Shown in pieces: positions 46,319-53,594 of a DNA stretch of 53,594 nt. The position numbers were made by a program, and so were the translations under genes. The DNA is from Marinilabilia sp. (GTDB lineage Bacteria > Bacteroidota > Bacteroidia > Bacteroidales > Marinilabiliaceae). Below the pieces are notes generated by a model. The model was given only the letters and a program-made list of their open reading frames with translations, ran no database searches and had not been told where the DNA came from. The stretch is from positions 1 to 53,594 of the forward strand of contig NZ_JADQBH010000140.1 of assembly GCF_016278715.1 (NCBI RefSeq). Direction: 5' to 3'. Position 1 is the first letter of the stretch. Each line of letters opens with the position of its first letter.

Positions 46319-46353
46319 CCAGAATTGTCTCCCTTACCCCGGTAATATTTTTT

Positions 46354-46361
46354 TACCTTTG
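46354..46361 (+). promoter_or_regulatory. -7 element of the AICAR formyltransferase gene
   Basis: TACCTTTG fits TAnnTTTG exactly. The nearest upstream TTG (46325-46327) is 26 bases away, longer than the usual 19-21. The start site would be near 46368, giving a leader of about 175 bases before ATG 46544. Confidence 0.5.
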
Positions 46362-46543
46362 TCGCATCAAACAATAATACGATAATAAAGTCCAAACGGA
46401 AATACGAAAGACTTTTTATCACGGAGAGCTAAGACCCTGCTCCCCATTACAAAGCAACGATACATCAATTACCTGCAAGAAAATGACGGGTCATAAACAA
46501 ACAAAGACCAAACAAAAATATTTAACCATAAAACCATCTTATC

Positions 46544-47629
46544 ATGAAACTCAAATATGGAATGAATCCATATCAGGATTTTGCTGAAGTCATTGACAAT
46601 TCGGACTCTTTTAAAATTTTGAATGGCAACCCAAGTGTTATCAATGTACTGGATGCACTTAACTCCTGGCAACTGGTCAGGGAAGCTTCCCAAACTCTCG
46701 GCAAACCGGCCGCAACCTCCTTTAAACACGTGACTCCTTCAGGAATGGCAATGGCAGGTAGTTTAACCGAGTCTGAAAAACAAGTTTATCTGACAAAAGC
46801 AGAACCATCTCCTCTGGCATCTGCGTATGCAAAAGCACGCGGAGCAGACCGTTTGGCCTCGTTTGGGGATTTCATTGCATTGAGCGACACCGTGGATGCA
46901 GCGACCGCAAAAATGATTAAATCTGAAGTTTCGGATGGCGTAATTGCCCCGGAATTCTCTGCTGAAGCACTGGAAATACTTAAATCGAAGAAAAAAGGAG
47001 GCTATGTAATTTTCAGCATTGATAGGAACTACGAGCCCGAAGAGATAGAATCCAGAGAAGTTTTTGGCATTACCATACGTCAAAAGCGCAATCAGCTTCA
47101 GGTTAACAATGCCTTACTTCAGGATGTTCGCACAGAATCGAAGCCTGTAACGGAGCAGATTGCCGCAGACATCAAACTGGGCATTCTCACCTTAAAATAT
47201 ACCCAGTCCAACTCCATTTGTGTGGTTAACAAAGGACAGGTGATTGGTATCGGGTCGGGTCAGCAATCCAGAATTCTCTGCAGCCGACTGGCACTAAACA
47301 AAGCCAATGTGTGGTATCAGAAGATGATATTGGACTATTCATTTCTTGACCAACATGAAGGGCTGAAGCGCACCGAACTGGACCAGCTTATCGAACAAAA
47401 AAGAGAAGCTGTTTTTGGTGATAAAGTAGTTCTTAACGAACTCGAAGGTTCCTGCTTAATTTCTGACGGCTTTTTCCCGCAGAAAGACAACATTGAACTG
47501 GCTGCCAAATACGGAATTCAATACATTGCTTCGCCGGTTGGTTCCATCCGCGACCAGGAAATAATGGATACCGCGAAAAAACACGGCATTACATTTATTA
47601 ATATCGGAGTCCGGTTGTTTCATCATTAA
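46544..47629 (+). CDS. Stand-alone AICAR formyltransferase
   Basis: The 361-residue protein is the transformylase half of PurH only. It starts MKLKYGMNPYQ and holds the catalytic Lys-His pair in FKHVTPSGMAMAG, followed by AEPSPLASAYAKARGADR and GSGQQSRILCSRLA. The N-terminal IMP cyclohydrolase domain of the usual ~510-residue PurH is absent, and no cyclohydrolase gene lies in the window. It converts AICAR and 10-formyl-THF to FAICAR, the penultimate purine step. A small protein gene follows 17 bases downstream. The leader motif TTAACCATAAAA ends 10 bases before the ATG. Split transformylases exist in several bacterial groups. Confidence 0.88.
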   Translation: MKLKYGMNPYQDFAEVIDNSDSFKILNGNPSVINVLDALNSWQLVREASQTLGKPAATSFKHVTPSGMAMAGSLTESEKQVYLTKAEPSPLASAYAKARGADRLASFGDFIALSDTVDAATAKMIKSEVSDGVIAPEFSAEALEILKSKKKGGYVIFSIDRNYEPEEIESREVFGITIRQKRNQLQVNNALLQDVRTESKPVTEQIAADIKLGILTLKYTQSNSICVVNKGQVIGIGSGQQSRILCSRLALNKANVWYQKMILDYSFLDQHEGLKRTELDQLIEQKREAVFGDKVVLNELEGSCLISDGFFPQKDNIELAAKYGIQYIASPVGSIRDQEIMDTAKKHGITFINIGVRLFHH

Positions 47630-47646
47630 ACTAAAACATCTTACTT

Positions 47647-47886
47647 ATGTGGATCAGGACACAATGCAAAAAACAACTCGTAAAAGTCATCCGCATCACG
47701 GTTGAGAGAAATATCGGTAGTAAAAACAAGTTCGATCTGGTAGGTCAATTTGCCAATTCCTCGTTATTCCAAAGCAATCAGGTTGTTCTGGGTGAATTCA
47801 AAACCAAAGAAGATGCCATCGCTGAGCTCACCTCGATTGAGGAGGCTATTGCCAAAGGAGAAAACGGAGTTTACCAGATAAAATAA
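47647..47886 (+). CDS. Small conserved protein of unknown function
   Basis: The 79-residue soluble protein starts MWIRTQCKKQLVKVIRITVE and ends with FKTKEDAIAELTSIEEAIAKGENGVYQI. From memory, proteins with the same start (MWIRSQD-like) and end (helix then GxxVYxM/I) occur widely in bacteria, without known function. The pattern suggests a short beta-sheet and a C-terminal helix. It lies 17 bases after the AICAR formyltransferase stop, so the two are likely cotranscribed, and 8 bases before the converging flavoprotein gene. The Cys at residue 7 replaces the usual acidic residue there. No function should be inferred from its position. Confidence 0.65.
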   Translation: MWIRTQCKKQLVKVIRITVERNIGSKNKFDLVGQFANSSLFQSNQVVLGEFKTKEDAIAELTSIEEAIAKGENGVYQIK

Positions 47887-47894
47887 TCAGACAG

Positions 47895-49109
47895 CTACCT
47901 GAGATGACCGGCGATATACCCGGTTGTCCAGGCAGCCTGTAAATTAAAGCCGCCTGTAATGGCGTCGATATCAAGCACCTCGCCCGCGAAATAAAGATTG
48001 GGAGTCACCTTGCTTTGCATGGTCTTCATGTCAACGTCTTTGAGCGATACCCCACCACAGGTGACAAACTCATCGCGAAAAGTTGATTTCCCACGTACCG
48101 TATATTTGTCGTGAGTCAGTACTTCCACCAGTTTATTAAGGTCTTTTTTGCCTGACTCGCCCCACTTCTTATTGACTATTATCCCACACCTTTCAATCAG
48201 AAACGCCCACAAGCGTTCGGTTAAAGAAAATGGCCGGAAATTGGTCATCAGTTTTTTAGAGTGTTTCAATGCAATTTCTTCCAGCGTTTTTGTCACTTCC
48301 CCATGATCGGAATTCCCAAGCCAGTTGACATAGATATTAAATTCATAATTAAGTTGGTGCAAATGCCGGGCAGCAAAAGAAGATAATTTTAAGATTGCCG
48401 GGCCACTCATCCCCCAGTGAGTAATAAGCAACGGTCCTTCAGCGTTCAATCGACTACTTTCAACACTGACCTTCACATCATCGACCACTACACCCATCAA
48501 GCGGGTGACCGGTTCATCGGGCATATTAAAAGTGAACAACGAGGGTATGGGCACTTCAATTCTGTGCCCAAGTTTTTTAAGCCAGTCAAATCCTTCCTCT
48601 CGAGAAGAGCCACCCGTTGTAACAATCACTTTATCGTAATCTTCAATGTTCCGATCGTGCCCCTGAAACATCAGTTTCCATTTGCCATTTGAAGGCACCA
48701 GCGCGGACACTCCGCAGAAAGTTCGGACATCCACTCCGAGGCGTTGGGCTTCTCTCAGAAAACAATTAATAACAACCTGTGAATCCTGAGCTGCAGGAAA
48801 CACACAATCATCGTCCTGGACCACCAGGGGGACACCGTGCGCTTCGAACCACTTCATGGCATCCATATTACTGAACTCATGAAAAAGTTTCTTCAGACTG
48901 TTTCCGCCCCGGGGATAAGCTTTTATTAAATCAGAAATTTCCGGAGCAGCATTGGTTAAATTACACCGTCCCCCACCGGAAATTTTTACTTTCGCCAATA
49001 CTTTCCCGGACTTTTCAAAAATAGTGACCCGGGCATCAGGATATCTTTCCCTGGCACTCAGTGCAGCAAAAAATCCGGCCGCTCCCCCTCCTATGATTGC
49101 AATTCGCAT
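47895..49109 (-). CDS. HI0933/BaiN-family flavoprotein
   Basis: The protein has 404 residues from ATG 49109; the upstream in-frame ATG at 49142 precedes the FAD motif and overlaps a hairpin. It opens with the FAD dinucleotide motif (RIAIIGGGAAGFFAALSA) and has GRCNLTNAAP, the family signature after the FAD domain, VTTGGSSREEGFDWL, and the C-terminal NLYFAGEVLDIDAITGGFNLQAAWTTG split as LYFAGEVLDIDAITGG. BaiN from gut Clostridia reduces bile-acid dehydro intermediates, but most members have unknown substrates. No pathway neighbour helps here. A hairpin and a -7 element lie directly upstream. Confidence 0.9.
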   Translation of the reverse strand: MRIAIIGGGAAGFFAALSARERYPDARVTIFEKSGKVLAKVKISGGGRCNLTNAAPEISDLIKAYPRGGNSLKKLFHEFSNMDAMKWFEAHGVPLVVQDDDCVFPAAQDSQVVINCFLREAQRLGVDVRTFCGVSALVPSNGKWKLMFQGHDRNIEDYDKVIVTTGGSSREEGFDWLKKLGHRIEVPIPSLFTFNMPDEPVTRLMGVVVDDVKVSVESSRLNAEGPLLITHWGMSGPAILKLSSFAARHLHQLNYEFNIYVNWLGNSDHGEVTKTLEEIALKHSKKLMTNFRPFSLTERLWAFLIERCGIIVNKKWGESGKKDLNKLVEVLTHDKYTVRGKSTFRDEFVTCGGVSLKDVDMKTMQSKVTPNLYFAGEVLDIDAITGGFNLQAAWTTGYIAGHLR

Positions 49110-49129
49110 GAATATTTTCTTTAGAACTT

Positions 49130-49137
49130 CAAAAATA
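49130..49137 (-). promoter_or_regulatory. Candidate -7 element of the flavoprotein gene
   Basis: On the minus strand this reads TATTTTTG, fitting TAnnTTTG, 20 bases before ATG 49109. A TTG lies about 16 bases upstream inside the adjacent hairpin, shorter than the consensus spacing. Confidence 0.35.
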
Positions 49138-49140
49138 AAC

Positions 49141-49175
49141 AAAAAGAGGGCAGCAACGCTCAGACTGCCACCCTC
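49141..49175 (-). terminator. Terminator-like hairpin in the flavoprotein leader
   Basis: On the minus strand, GGCAG and CTGCC with GAG/CTC flanks (49146-49175) form a GC-rich hairpin followed by TTTTTGTTTA. This is the form of a rho-independent terminator, yet it sits upstream of the flavoprotein gene, where no minus-strand gene is seen to end. Confidence 0.5.
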
Positions 49176-49177
49176 CG

Positions 49178-49221
49178 AAAAGCACTTTACATATTATTTC
49201 CCGTAACAGCAATGTGCTTTT
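49178..49221 (+). terminator. AT/GC hairpin with long loop
   Basis: AAAAGCAC (49178-49185) pairs with GTGCTTTT (49214-49221) around 28 bases, then a further T follows. It may be a second, weaker terminator or part of a structured leader together with the adjacent hairpin. Confidence 0.35.
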
Positions 49222-49517
49222 TCTGATAGTAAAGTTAACATTCTAATTAAAAGGGACAAAGTCTATTTTTTATTTCCTGAACCATATCACCCACATAAAA
49301 AAACTGGACCCATATAAGGCATATAAGGGAAGTGAATATGAGTTTCAATACATTGATTTCGCAAAACAGTTATCCTAAAACAGATTGATATCTTTTACCA
49401 TTTTCTCCGGCTGGTAATGGAATTTTTTATAAATTGAAATCATTTGAACATCAGACCAAAAAATACGTTAAGATTATTTACCCGGATAAAAACAATTAAC
49501 CATAAAAACAGATTCTT

Positions 49518-49883
49518 ATGAAACTACACACTATGAGCCTCATACATGGAATTATTCTCATGGTTTTTGGTATCTGGTCATATTTATGGCCCGAATCGCC
49601 TTCACCAACAGCACTTATTCCGGTTATTTTTGGAGCATTTATACTGGTGCTCAACAAAGGTGTGAGAAACTATCGAAAAGGAATCTCCAATGCGGTAATG
49701 GTGCTTACTTTTCTCATCCTGGCCGGACTTGTATTTCCGCTAACCGGCTCCCTTGAGAGAGGCGATACCCCGGCTTTGATAAGAGTCCTCATCATGATGG
49801 TAACGTCTCTGATTGTTCTGATATTCTTTGTTAGAAGATTTATAAATGACCGAATCAGAGATGATAAAAAACCGGAATTCTAG
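49518..49883 (+). CDS. Small membrane protein of unknown function
   Basis: The 121-residue protein has four hydrophobic segments, at about 7-24, 32-46, 58-74 and 86-105, and ends with a charged cytosolic tail (RRFINDRIRDDKKPEF). The segment layout and the basic loop GVRNYRKGISN suggest a small inner-membrane protein related to TMEM14-like or similar families, but I cannot name it firmly. The gene stands alone between a hairpin-bearing region and a convergent glycosyltransferase gene, and its leader holds the TTAACCATAAAA motif ending 10 bases before the ATG, as in the AICAR formyltransferase gene. Confidence 0.65.
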   Translation: MKLHTMSLIHGIILMVFGIWSYLWPESPSPTALIPVIFGAFILVLNKGVRNYRKGISNAVMVLTFLILAGLVFPLTGSLERGDTPALIRVLIMMVTSLIVLIFFVRRFINDRIRDDKKPEF

Positions 49884-49934
49884 CCTGCATTATTCACAAA
49901 TAATCTATTCCGATAATTCATGAATAAAGCAGGC
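49883..49934. terminator. Bidirectional terminator-like hairpin, also dispersed repeat copy 2
   Basis: GCCTGC (49883-49888) pairs with GCAGGC (49929-49934), then after one A/A mismatch TTATTCA (49890-49896) pairs with TGAATAA (49921-49927), around a 24-base loop. It lies between converging genes, as a bidirectional terminator should. Bases 49884-49914 also match 22863-22893 at 27 of 31 positions. Confidence 0.6.
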
Positions 49935-49942
49935 CAGACCTA

Positions 49943-50866
49943 TTAAATATCCGGATTCCGTCCGGTTCGGTTTTTAAGACCATGCAAGATTCCCAGCCAG
50001 TAATAGTAAAACAGGCTGGGATTTTTTTTTCGAATGGCCCAAATTAATGTGAATGGGCTACGCAATGTTTCCTGAAGCAAAAACTTAATCAGCCCTGCCC
50101 GAAATCCGTACTCCTTAAAATACAAAACCTTATTTCTTCTCAAATAGAAATACTCGCGACAAACACTTTTCTTATCAGGCCGGGTCCAGTCATGATAATG
50201 CCAGCAGATTGCTTTTCGGGTAACCATGGCCAACCGCTTTTGCTGAGAAAAGCGAAAAAAGAAGTCCCGTTCCTCGCCATACAGAAACAATTTCTCGTTC
50301 CACAGATGCATCTCACTAAATATTTCAGTTCTCAACATCAAGGCCACGCCTGAGAGATAATCCACATCGGCAGAAATGGGTAGTTGCTTACAGGAGTGGA
50401 GTTTTAATCCGGAGTCGGGTGCGTTTTTCCGGGCTGTGAGAAAATTCATATTAAGCCTGAAATTCTGGACAACACGGGAACGTTTATTTCTGGCACCTTC
50501 ATAGATTAATGGCCCGGAAGCATCTACCCCCGGAAACCGGGACATGTGGAGATACAGGTTCTTAAGGAAATCCTTATGCAATTCCACATCAGTATTCAGA
50601 ATTAAAACGTAAGGTGCACCCAATTCCAGGGTTCGTTCCAATAAAAGATTATGTGCGCGTCCAAACCCAATATTCCCTTTTCCGGATATCACTTCAACAT
50701 CGGGATACAACTCTTTGAATATCTTGCCGCATTCCTGTGGTTCCCCGTTGTCAATAGCCAGAACATGAAAATCGGAAAACGTCTGGTTCTCCAACGACTT
50801 AGCCAACCCCTCCAAAAAAGGAGCATCGTGATAAAAAACCAGCTGTATGACAATCTTTTTATTCAT
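49943..50866 (-). CDS. GT2 glycosyltransferase (rhamnosyltransferase-like)
   Basis: The 307-residue GT-A enzyme shows the family order: QLVFYHDAPFLEGLAKSL, the nucleotide-binding region AIDNGEPQ, KGNIGFGRAHN, the DxD-like metal site in LILNTDVELH, and the acceptor region DYLSGVALMLRTEIF with GEERDFFFR. It resembles WbbL-type rhamnosyltransferases, though the sugar cannot be assigned. It should act on the lipid-linked repeat unit at the cytosolic face. The gene lies 89 bases after the O-antigen-ligase-like gene and is probably part of the same minus-strand operon as wzy and wzx. Confidence 0.88.
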   Translation of the reverse strand: MNKKIVIQLVFYHDAPFLEGLAKSLENQTFSDFHVLAIDNGEPQECGKIFKELYPDVEVISGKGNIGFGRAHNLLLERTLELGAPYVLILNTDVELHKDFLKNLYLHMSRFPGVDASGPLIYEGARNKRSRVVQNFRLNMNFLTARKNAPDSGLKLHSCKQLPISADVDYLSGVALMLRTEIFSEMHLWNEKLFLYGEERDFFFRFSQQKRLAMVTRKAICWHYHDWTRPDKKSVCREYFYLRRNKVLYFKEYGFRAGLIKFLLQETLRSPFTLIWAIRKKNPSLFYYYWLGILHGLKNRTGRNPDI

Positions 50867-50955
50867 AAAAATGAAAGTTTTCAGATTTTTTGTCTGATGA
50901 AGCCCTGATTTGTCGCAGTTTTTGTAATCTTATTGCCACGCCTTGTTCAAAGACA

Positions 50956-52317
50956 CTACAGTTTCCGAAGCCTGTAAATCAAAGCCGCCAAAATTCCGGC
51001 ATAAAGATTTATCAGCAAAGTACCGGTAGTTAATTCATTAAACAGATAATTGGGTTTAAAAAAGAAGGTTTTGACCATCCATGCAAAGACGACAAAGAAA
51101 AATGCGACATCCAAATCATTCGCGTTTTGAATCCGTGCCTTCACCATCCGGTAAGTAACAACCAAATATCGCCACATCTGAAAATAAAGCAAACTGTATA
51201 TTCCAAGTCCCACCACCCCATACATGGCCAAATGCCCCGTTACCGGTAAGTCCGTCACTTCATAATCGGAAGGATGAAACCGCATTGAAAAAAAATCGGA
51301 AAAACCGGCTCCCGTACCAAACCACGGTCGCTGATTGATGAGCGCCAGATGAGCAGGCCACTGATTAACCAATCGTCCCTCAATTACGCCACTGGTGTAG
51401 GCATCTCCGGAAATGAAAAGCCACAGGTCTGCCACCTGCCGCCATACCAAACGGGGATATTCTGGAAAAACAACCCACATCAGAAACAAAAGCGCCAACC
51501 CCGGTCCCAGCAGCATTGCCATCAGCCCCTGAAAAGAAGTTCTGTAAAACCGATAATACAGAAACAGCGAGGCCACTGCCAAACCGACCACATTGATATA
51601 ACTGCTTTTTGTCAACGATAGCATCACCGCCAGGAGCATCAGCAAAGTTGCAATGAAAAGAAAATTTCTGTAGCGGTAATCAGTTTTGCGTGCAAGAATA
51701 AAAAATGAGAGCGGAACCAATATATCAGAAAGTCCTGAGCTAAACATCAGATACCGCAAGATTCCTGTTCCCCGATATCGTTCTGCCTGCCAAAGGGGCA
51801 ACAACTCTACTCCGGAAATCACTGAAATAAAATACAACAGATAAACAATCAGAGAGGTAACCACCAATACATCTACAAAAACTGACAACCTTCGGCGGGC
51901 CATCATGAATACAGGGATTATCAGAAGAAATCCAAATACCGTCATCCGTTCACGAATAAGCAAATAGCGAAAAACATAACCCCATCCCCGGCCAGGCTGC
52001 CAATAACCAAAAATAAAAACATGGTAGAGCAAAAAAAGAATCTGCACACCCAAAAGAACCCAAAATGGCTTAAAACTGAGCAACTCCTTTTTATTAATCC
52101 CCGGAGCTAAAAAAGGTGTAAATGCCAACGCAAACAGAAAATCCCGATAATAAAACCCACTCAGGGCCTCTTTGCCAAAAAATACAGTCAGGTGACCGGT
52201 GGGATCAAACAAAAGTACAATCACAATCCAGAAAAGATGATCAGGCCAGCGCCGGACTACCAGCAGACCAACGCCGACAAAAGCAAGAAGCATCAATATC
52301 AGTAAATACAAACTCAT
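50956..52317 (-). CDS. O-antigen polymerase/ligase-type membrane protein (Wzy-like)
   Basis: The 453-residue protein has about eleven or twelve membrane segments. The Wzy_C region is visible as NQRPWFGTGAGFSDFF followed by DLPVTGHLAMYGVVGLGIY, with a long periplasmic loop between (about residues 290-350). Such proteins polymerise repeat units or ligate glycan to lipid A. Family membership does not tell which, but its place between a flippase and a GT2 favours polymerase. The ATG overlaps the flippase stop by one base (TAATG at 52317), indicating coupled translation. No catalytic residues can be fixed from the sequence alone. Confidence 0.82.
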   Translation of the reverse strand: MSLYLLILMLLAFVGVGLLVVRRWPDHLFWIVIVLLFDPTGHLTVFFGKEALSGFYYRDFLFALAFTPFLAPGINKKELLSFKPFWVLLGVQILFLLYHVFIFGYWQPGRGWGYVFRYLLIRERMTVFGFLLIIPVFMMARRRLSVFVDVLVVTSLIVYLLYFISVISGVELLPLWQAERYRGTGILRYLMFSSGLSDILVPLSFFILARKTDYRYRNFLFIATLLMLLAVMLSLTKSSYINVVGLAVASLFLYYRFYRTSFQGLMAMLLGPGLALLFLMWVVFPEYPRLVWRQVADLWLFISGDAYTSGVIEGRLVNQWPAHLALINQRPWFGTGAGFSDFFSMRFHPSDYEVTDLPVTGHLAMYGVVGLGIYSLLYFQMWRYLVVTYRMVKARIQNANDLDVAFFFVVFAWMVKTFFFKPNYLFNELTTGTLLINLYAGILAALIYRLRKL

Positions 52318-53591
52318 TAATGATGTGATTTTAACTTTTCAAAAACAGCTGACAAGTCACCCCAATGCAGCAATTTAAGCAAAAATGCTGTAGTGGTTAC
52401 GATTCCCACGGCCAATATTCTTATTCCCCATCCGGCAGAACCGGGCCAGAATGTCACCCATAAAGAAATGCCAAGGCCAACCAAAAAATACAGCATAATC
52501 CTGAAGAAAGGATAAGCCAGAGGAAAATAACGTGCTGCCACGTTTACTTTTATCTGCCAGTAAACCACAAAAGAAATCAGAGTCGCCACGCCGGCACCAA
52601 TAAATCCCCATCGGGGTACCAATAAAAAATTGAGCCCTATATTCAGGATAGCTGTGACACCCGTGATCCACGCAAAATGCCAGGTTTTTTCAGCCAAAGA
52701 AATTCCAGGGCCCATGGTTTGATAAGATTGAGCCGCTATATAGGAAAACACCAGAAAAGGAACCACCAGAGCTCCATCAGCATAATCGGGAGTAGCAACA
52801 AACGGAATCAAAACATCGGCAAAGACAGACAACCCGGTGGCCAGAATGACACTTCCAGCCAGATACAACACATAGATGTCAACAGCCATTTTCCGGGTAC
52901 GAGGCTTATTTATATCCTTTTCGGCATAAAATGATTGAAAAAAAAGAACCCCGAAACTCATCTGAACAGCCATATTTATAAGCAATACCGGCTGAGAAAA
53001 GATGGCTCCGATAGAATAAAGCCCCACCTCATTTAAATCCTGATAATAAAGCAAGAAGAATCGGTCGCTGCTGTTGTAAATCCACGCAGCAAGGCCGGCC
53101 CATATCAGTGGAAATCCGTATTTCAGCAATTGCCGGGCCCAACTGAAGGAGAAATGGAAACTATACTTTCGATAATTAAAAATGCCAAAAGCCAGAATAA
53201 CCACCAGCAAACTACTGCCTACTCTTGCCCACATTGCTCCTTCTACACCATGTTTCAACATTATCACCAGCGTAATACCCAGGCCAATATTTGCCAGCGA
53301 CTTAATCACTGTAATCAGATTGTAGCGCCAGGGCTGACGAAAATACCGGAAAAGATGCGATTGCTCACTCATCAGCAGGTTGACAGGCACCAGCAGACAA
53401 AGAAGCACAATCAGGAACCCGTGATCAGGCGTACCAAACAAAAGGTTCGATAATGTTTCCTGAAAAAAAAGCACCGGGATAAGCGCGAGAAATGAAAACA
53501 GCCGAAGAAAGAAAACAGTGGAAAGGACATCCCCTTTTTGCTTGTCATCAGCCTTGAAATAGTAGAATCCACTGGCCGACTCTAGCCCCAC
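52317..53591 (-). CDS. Wzx-type polysaccharide flippase, 5' end outside the window
   Basis: This frame covers at least 424 residues and enters the window at its right edge. The visible start (GLESASGFYYFKADDKQKGD) corresponds to about residue 60 of MATE/MOP-superfamily flippases, so the true N-terminus lies beyond base 53594. About twelve membrane segments follow, with typical FPLIWAGLAAWIYNSSDRFFL and a final KLLHWGDLSAVFEK. It should move undecaprenyl-linked repeat units to the periplasmic face. It overlaps the Wzy-like gene by one base. It is distinct from the MATE exporter at 26001-27362. Confidence 0.82.
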   Translation of the reverse strand: MGLESASGFYYFKADDKQKGDVLSTVFFLRLFSFLALIPVLFFQETLSNLLFGTPDHGFLIVLLCLLVPVNLLMSEQSHLFRYFRQPWRYNLITVIKSLANIGLGITLVIMLKHGVEGAMWARVGSSLLVVILAFGIFNYRKYSFHFSFSWARQLLKYGFPLIWAGLAAWIYNSSDRFFLLYYQDLNEVGLYSIGAIFSQPVLLINMAVQMSFGVLFFQSFYAEKDINKPRTRKMAVDIYVLYLAGSVILATGLSVFADVLIPFVATPDYADGALVVPFLVFSYIAAQSYQTMGPGISLAEKTWHFAWITGVTAILNIGLNFLLVPRWGFIGAGVATLISFVVYWQIKVNVAARYFPLAYPFFRIMLYFLVGLGISLWVTFWPGSAGWGIRILAVGIVTTTAFLLKLLHWGDLSAVFEKLKSHH

Positions 53592-53594
53592 CGA

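Larger units (their letters stand above)
49110..49517. other. Divergent intergenic region with two hairpins
   Basis: About 400 bases separate the minus-strand flavoprotein gene and a plus-strand membrane-protein gene. It holds a -7 element (49130-49137, minus), hairpins at 49146-49175 and 49178-49221, and the leader motif TTAACCATAAAA at 49496-49507. No coding region is supported. Confidence 0.6.

Noticed and set aside
1..53594. CRISPR array, tRNA, rRNA or complete insertion sequence
   Set aside because: No regularly spaced direct repeats, cloverleaf-like sequence, rRNA core motif or transposase frame was recognised on either strand; small degenerate elements cannot be excluded without a search.

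Overview
The window looks like chromosomal DNA of a member of the Bacteroidota, most likely a Marinilabiliales-type anaerobe or facultative anaerobe. The evidence is two proteins with type B C-terminal domains of the type IX secretion system (T9SS), each followed by a PorP/SprF partner, promoters of the Bacteroidota form TTG-N19-TAnnTTTG, A-rich leaders without a Shine-Dalgarno sequence, and typical Bacteroidota families such as DUF3857/transglutaminase proteins and a Wzi-like outer-membrane protein. No tRNA, rRNA, CRISPR array, intact insertion sequence or prophage is visible.

Layout. (1) 441-4263: two tandem exported DUF3857/transglutaminase-like proteins; the first lacks the catalytic Cys and His. 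(2) 4758-12774: a 1600-residue T9SS type B adhesin with an IgGFc-binding-like N-terminus, a PorP/SprF protein, a second, smaller type B protein and a second PorP/SprF protein. (3) 12978-21200: an alpha-glucan-to-trehalose operon of glgX, treZ and a single 1413-residue TreY-MalQ fusion. (4) 21308-25784: a cytosolic PAS histidine kinase, a DUF2157-like membrane protein, an Xaa-Pro aminopeptidase and a small GNAT protein. (5) 26001-43805: a minus-strand surface-polysaccharide cluster. (6) 44156-49883: unrelated genes (AbgT transporter, NlpC/P60 lipoprotein, stand-alone AICAR formyltransferase, a small conserved protein, a BaiN/HI0933 flavoprotein and a small membrane protein). (7) 49943-53591: the minus-strand polysaccharide genes resume with a GT2 glycosyltransferase, a Wzy/O-antigen-ligase-type protein and a Wzx-type flippase cut by the window edge.

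How the genes work together. In region 3, GlgX debranches glycogen-like glucan, TreY isomerises the reducing end to trehalose, TreZ releases trehalose, and the MalQ domain should rebuild short maltodextrins. In region 5, wbpE-wbpD-wbpB-wbpA encode the set expected to make UDP-2,3-diacetamido-2,3-dideoxy-glucuronic acid. Upstream lie a second sugar aminotransferase, an AsnB-like amidotransferase, a FemAB-like acyltransferase, a DUF354 GT-B protein, a divergent deacetylase and several glycosyltransferases. Together with Wzx and Wzy this suggests a Wzx/Wzy-dependent polysaccharide containing diacetamido-uronic acid, possibly carboxamidated or acylated. One glycosyltransferase (28657-29876) is split by a -1 frameshift in a five-base homopolymer.

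I see no clear unknown defence or mobile system. The best candidates for novelty are the TreY-MalQ fusion, the AsnB/FemAB/DUF354/deacetylase polysaccharide module without an exosortase, the cysteine-cluster glycosyltransferase, and two families of short dispersed repeats.
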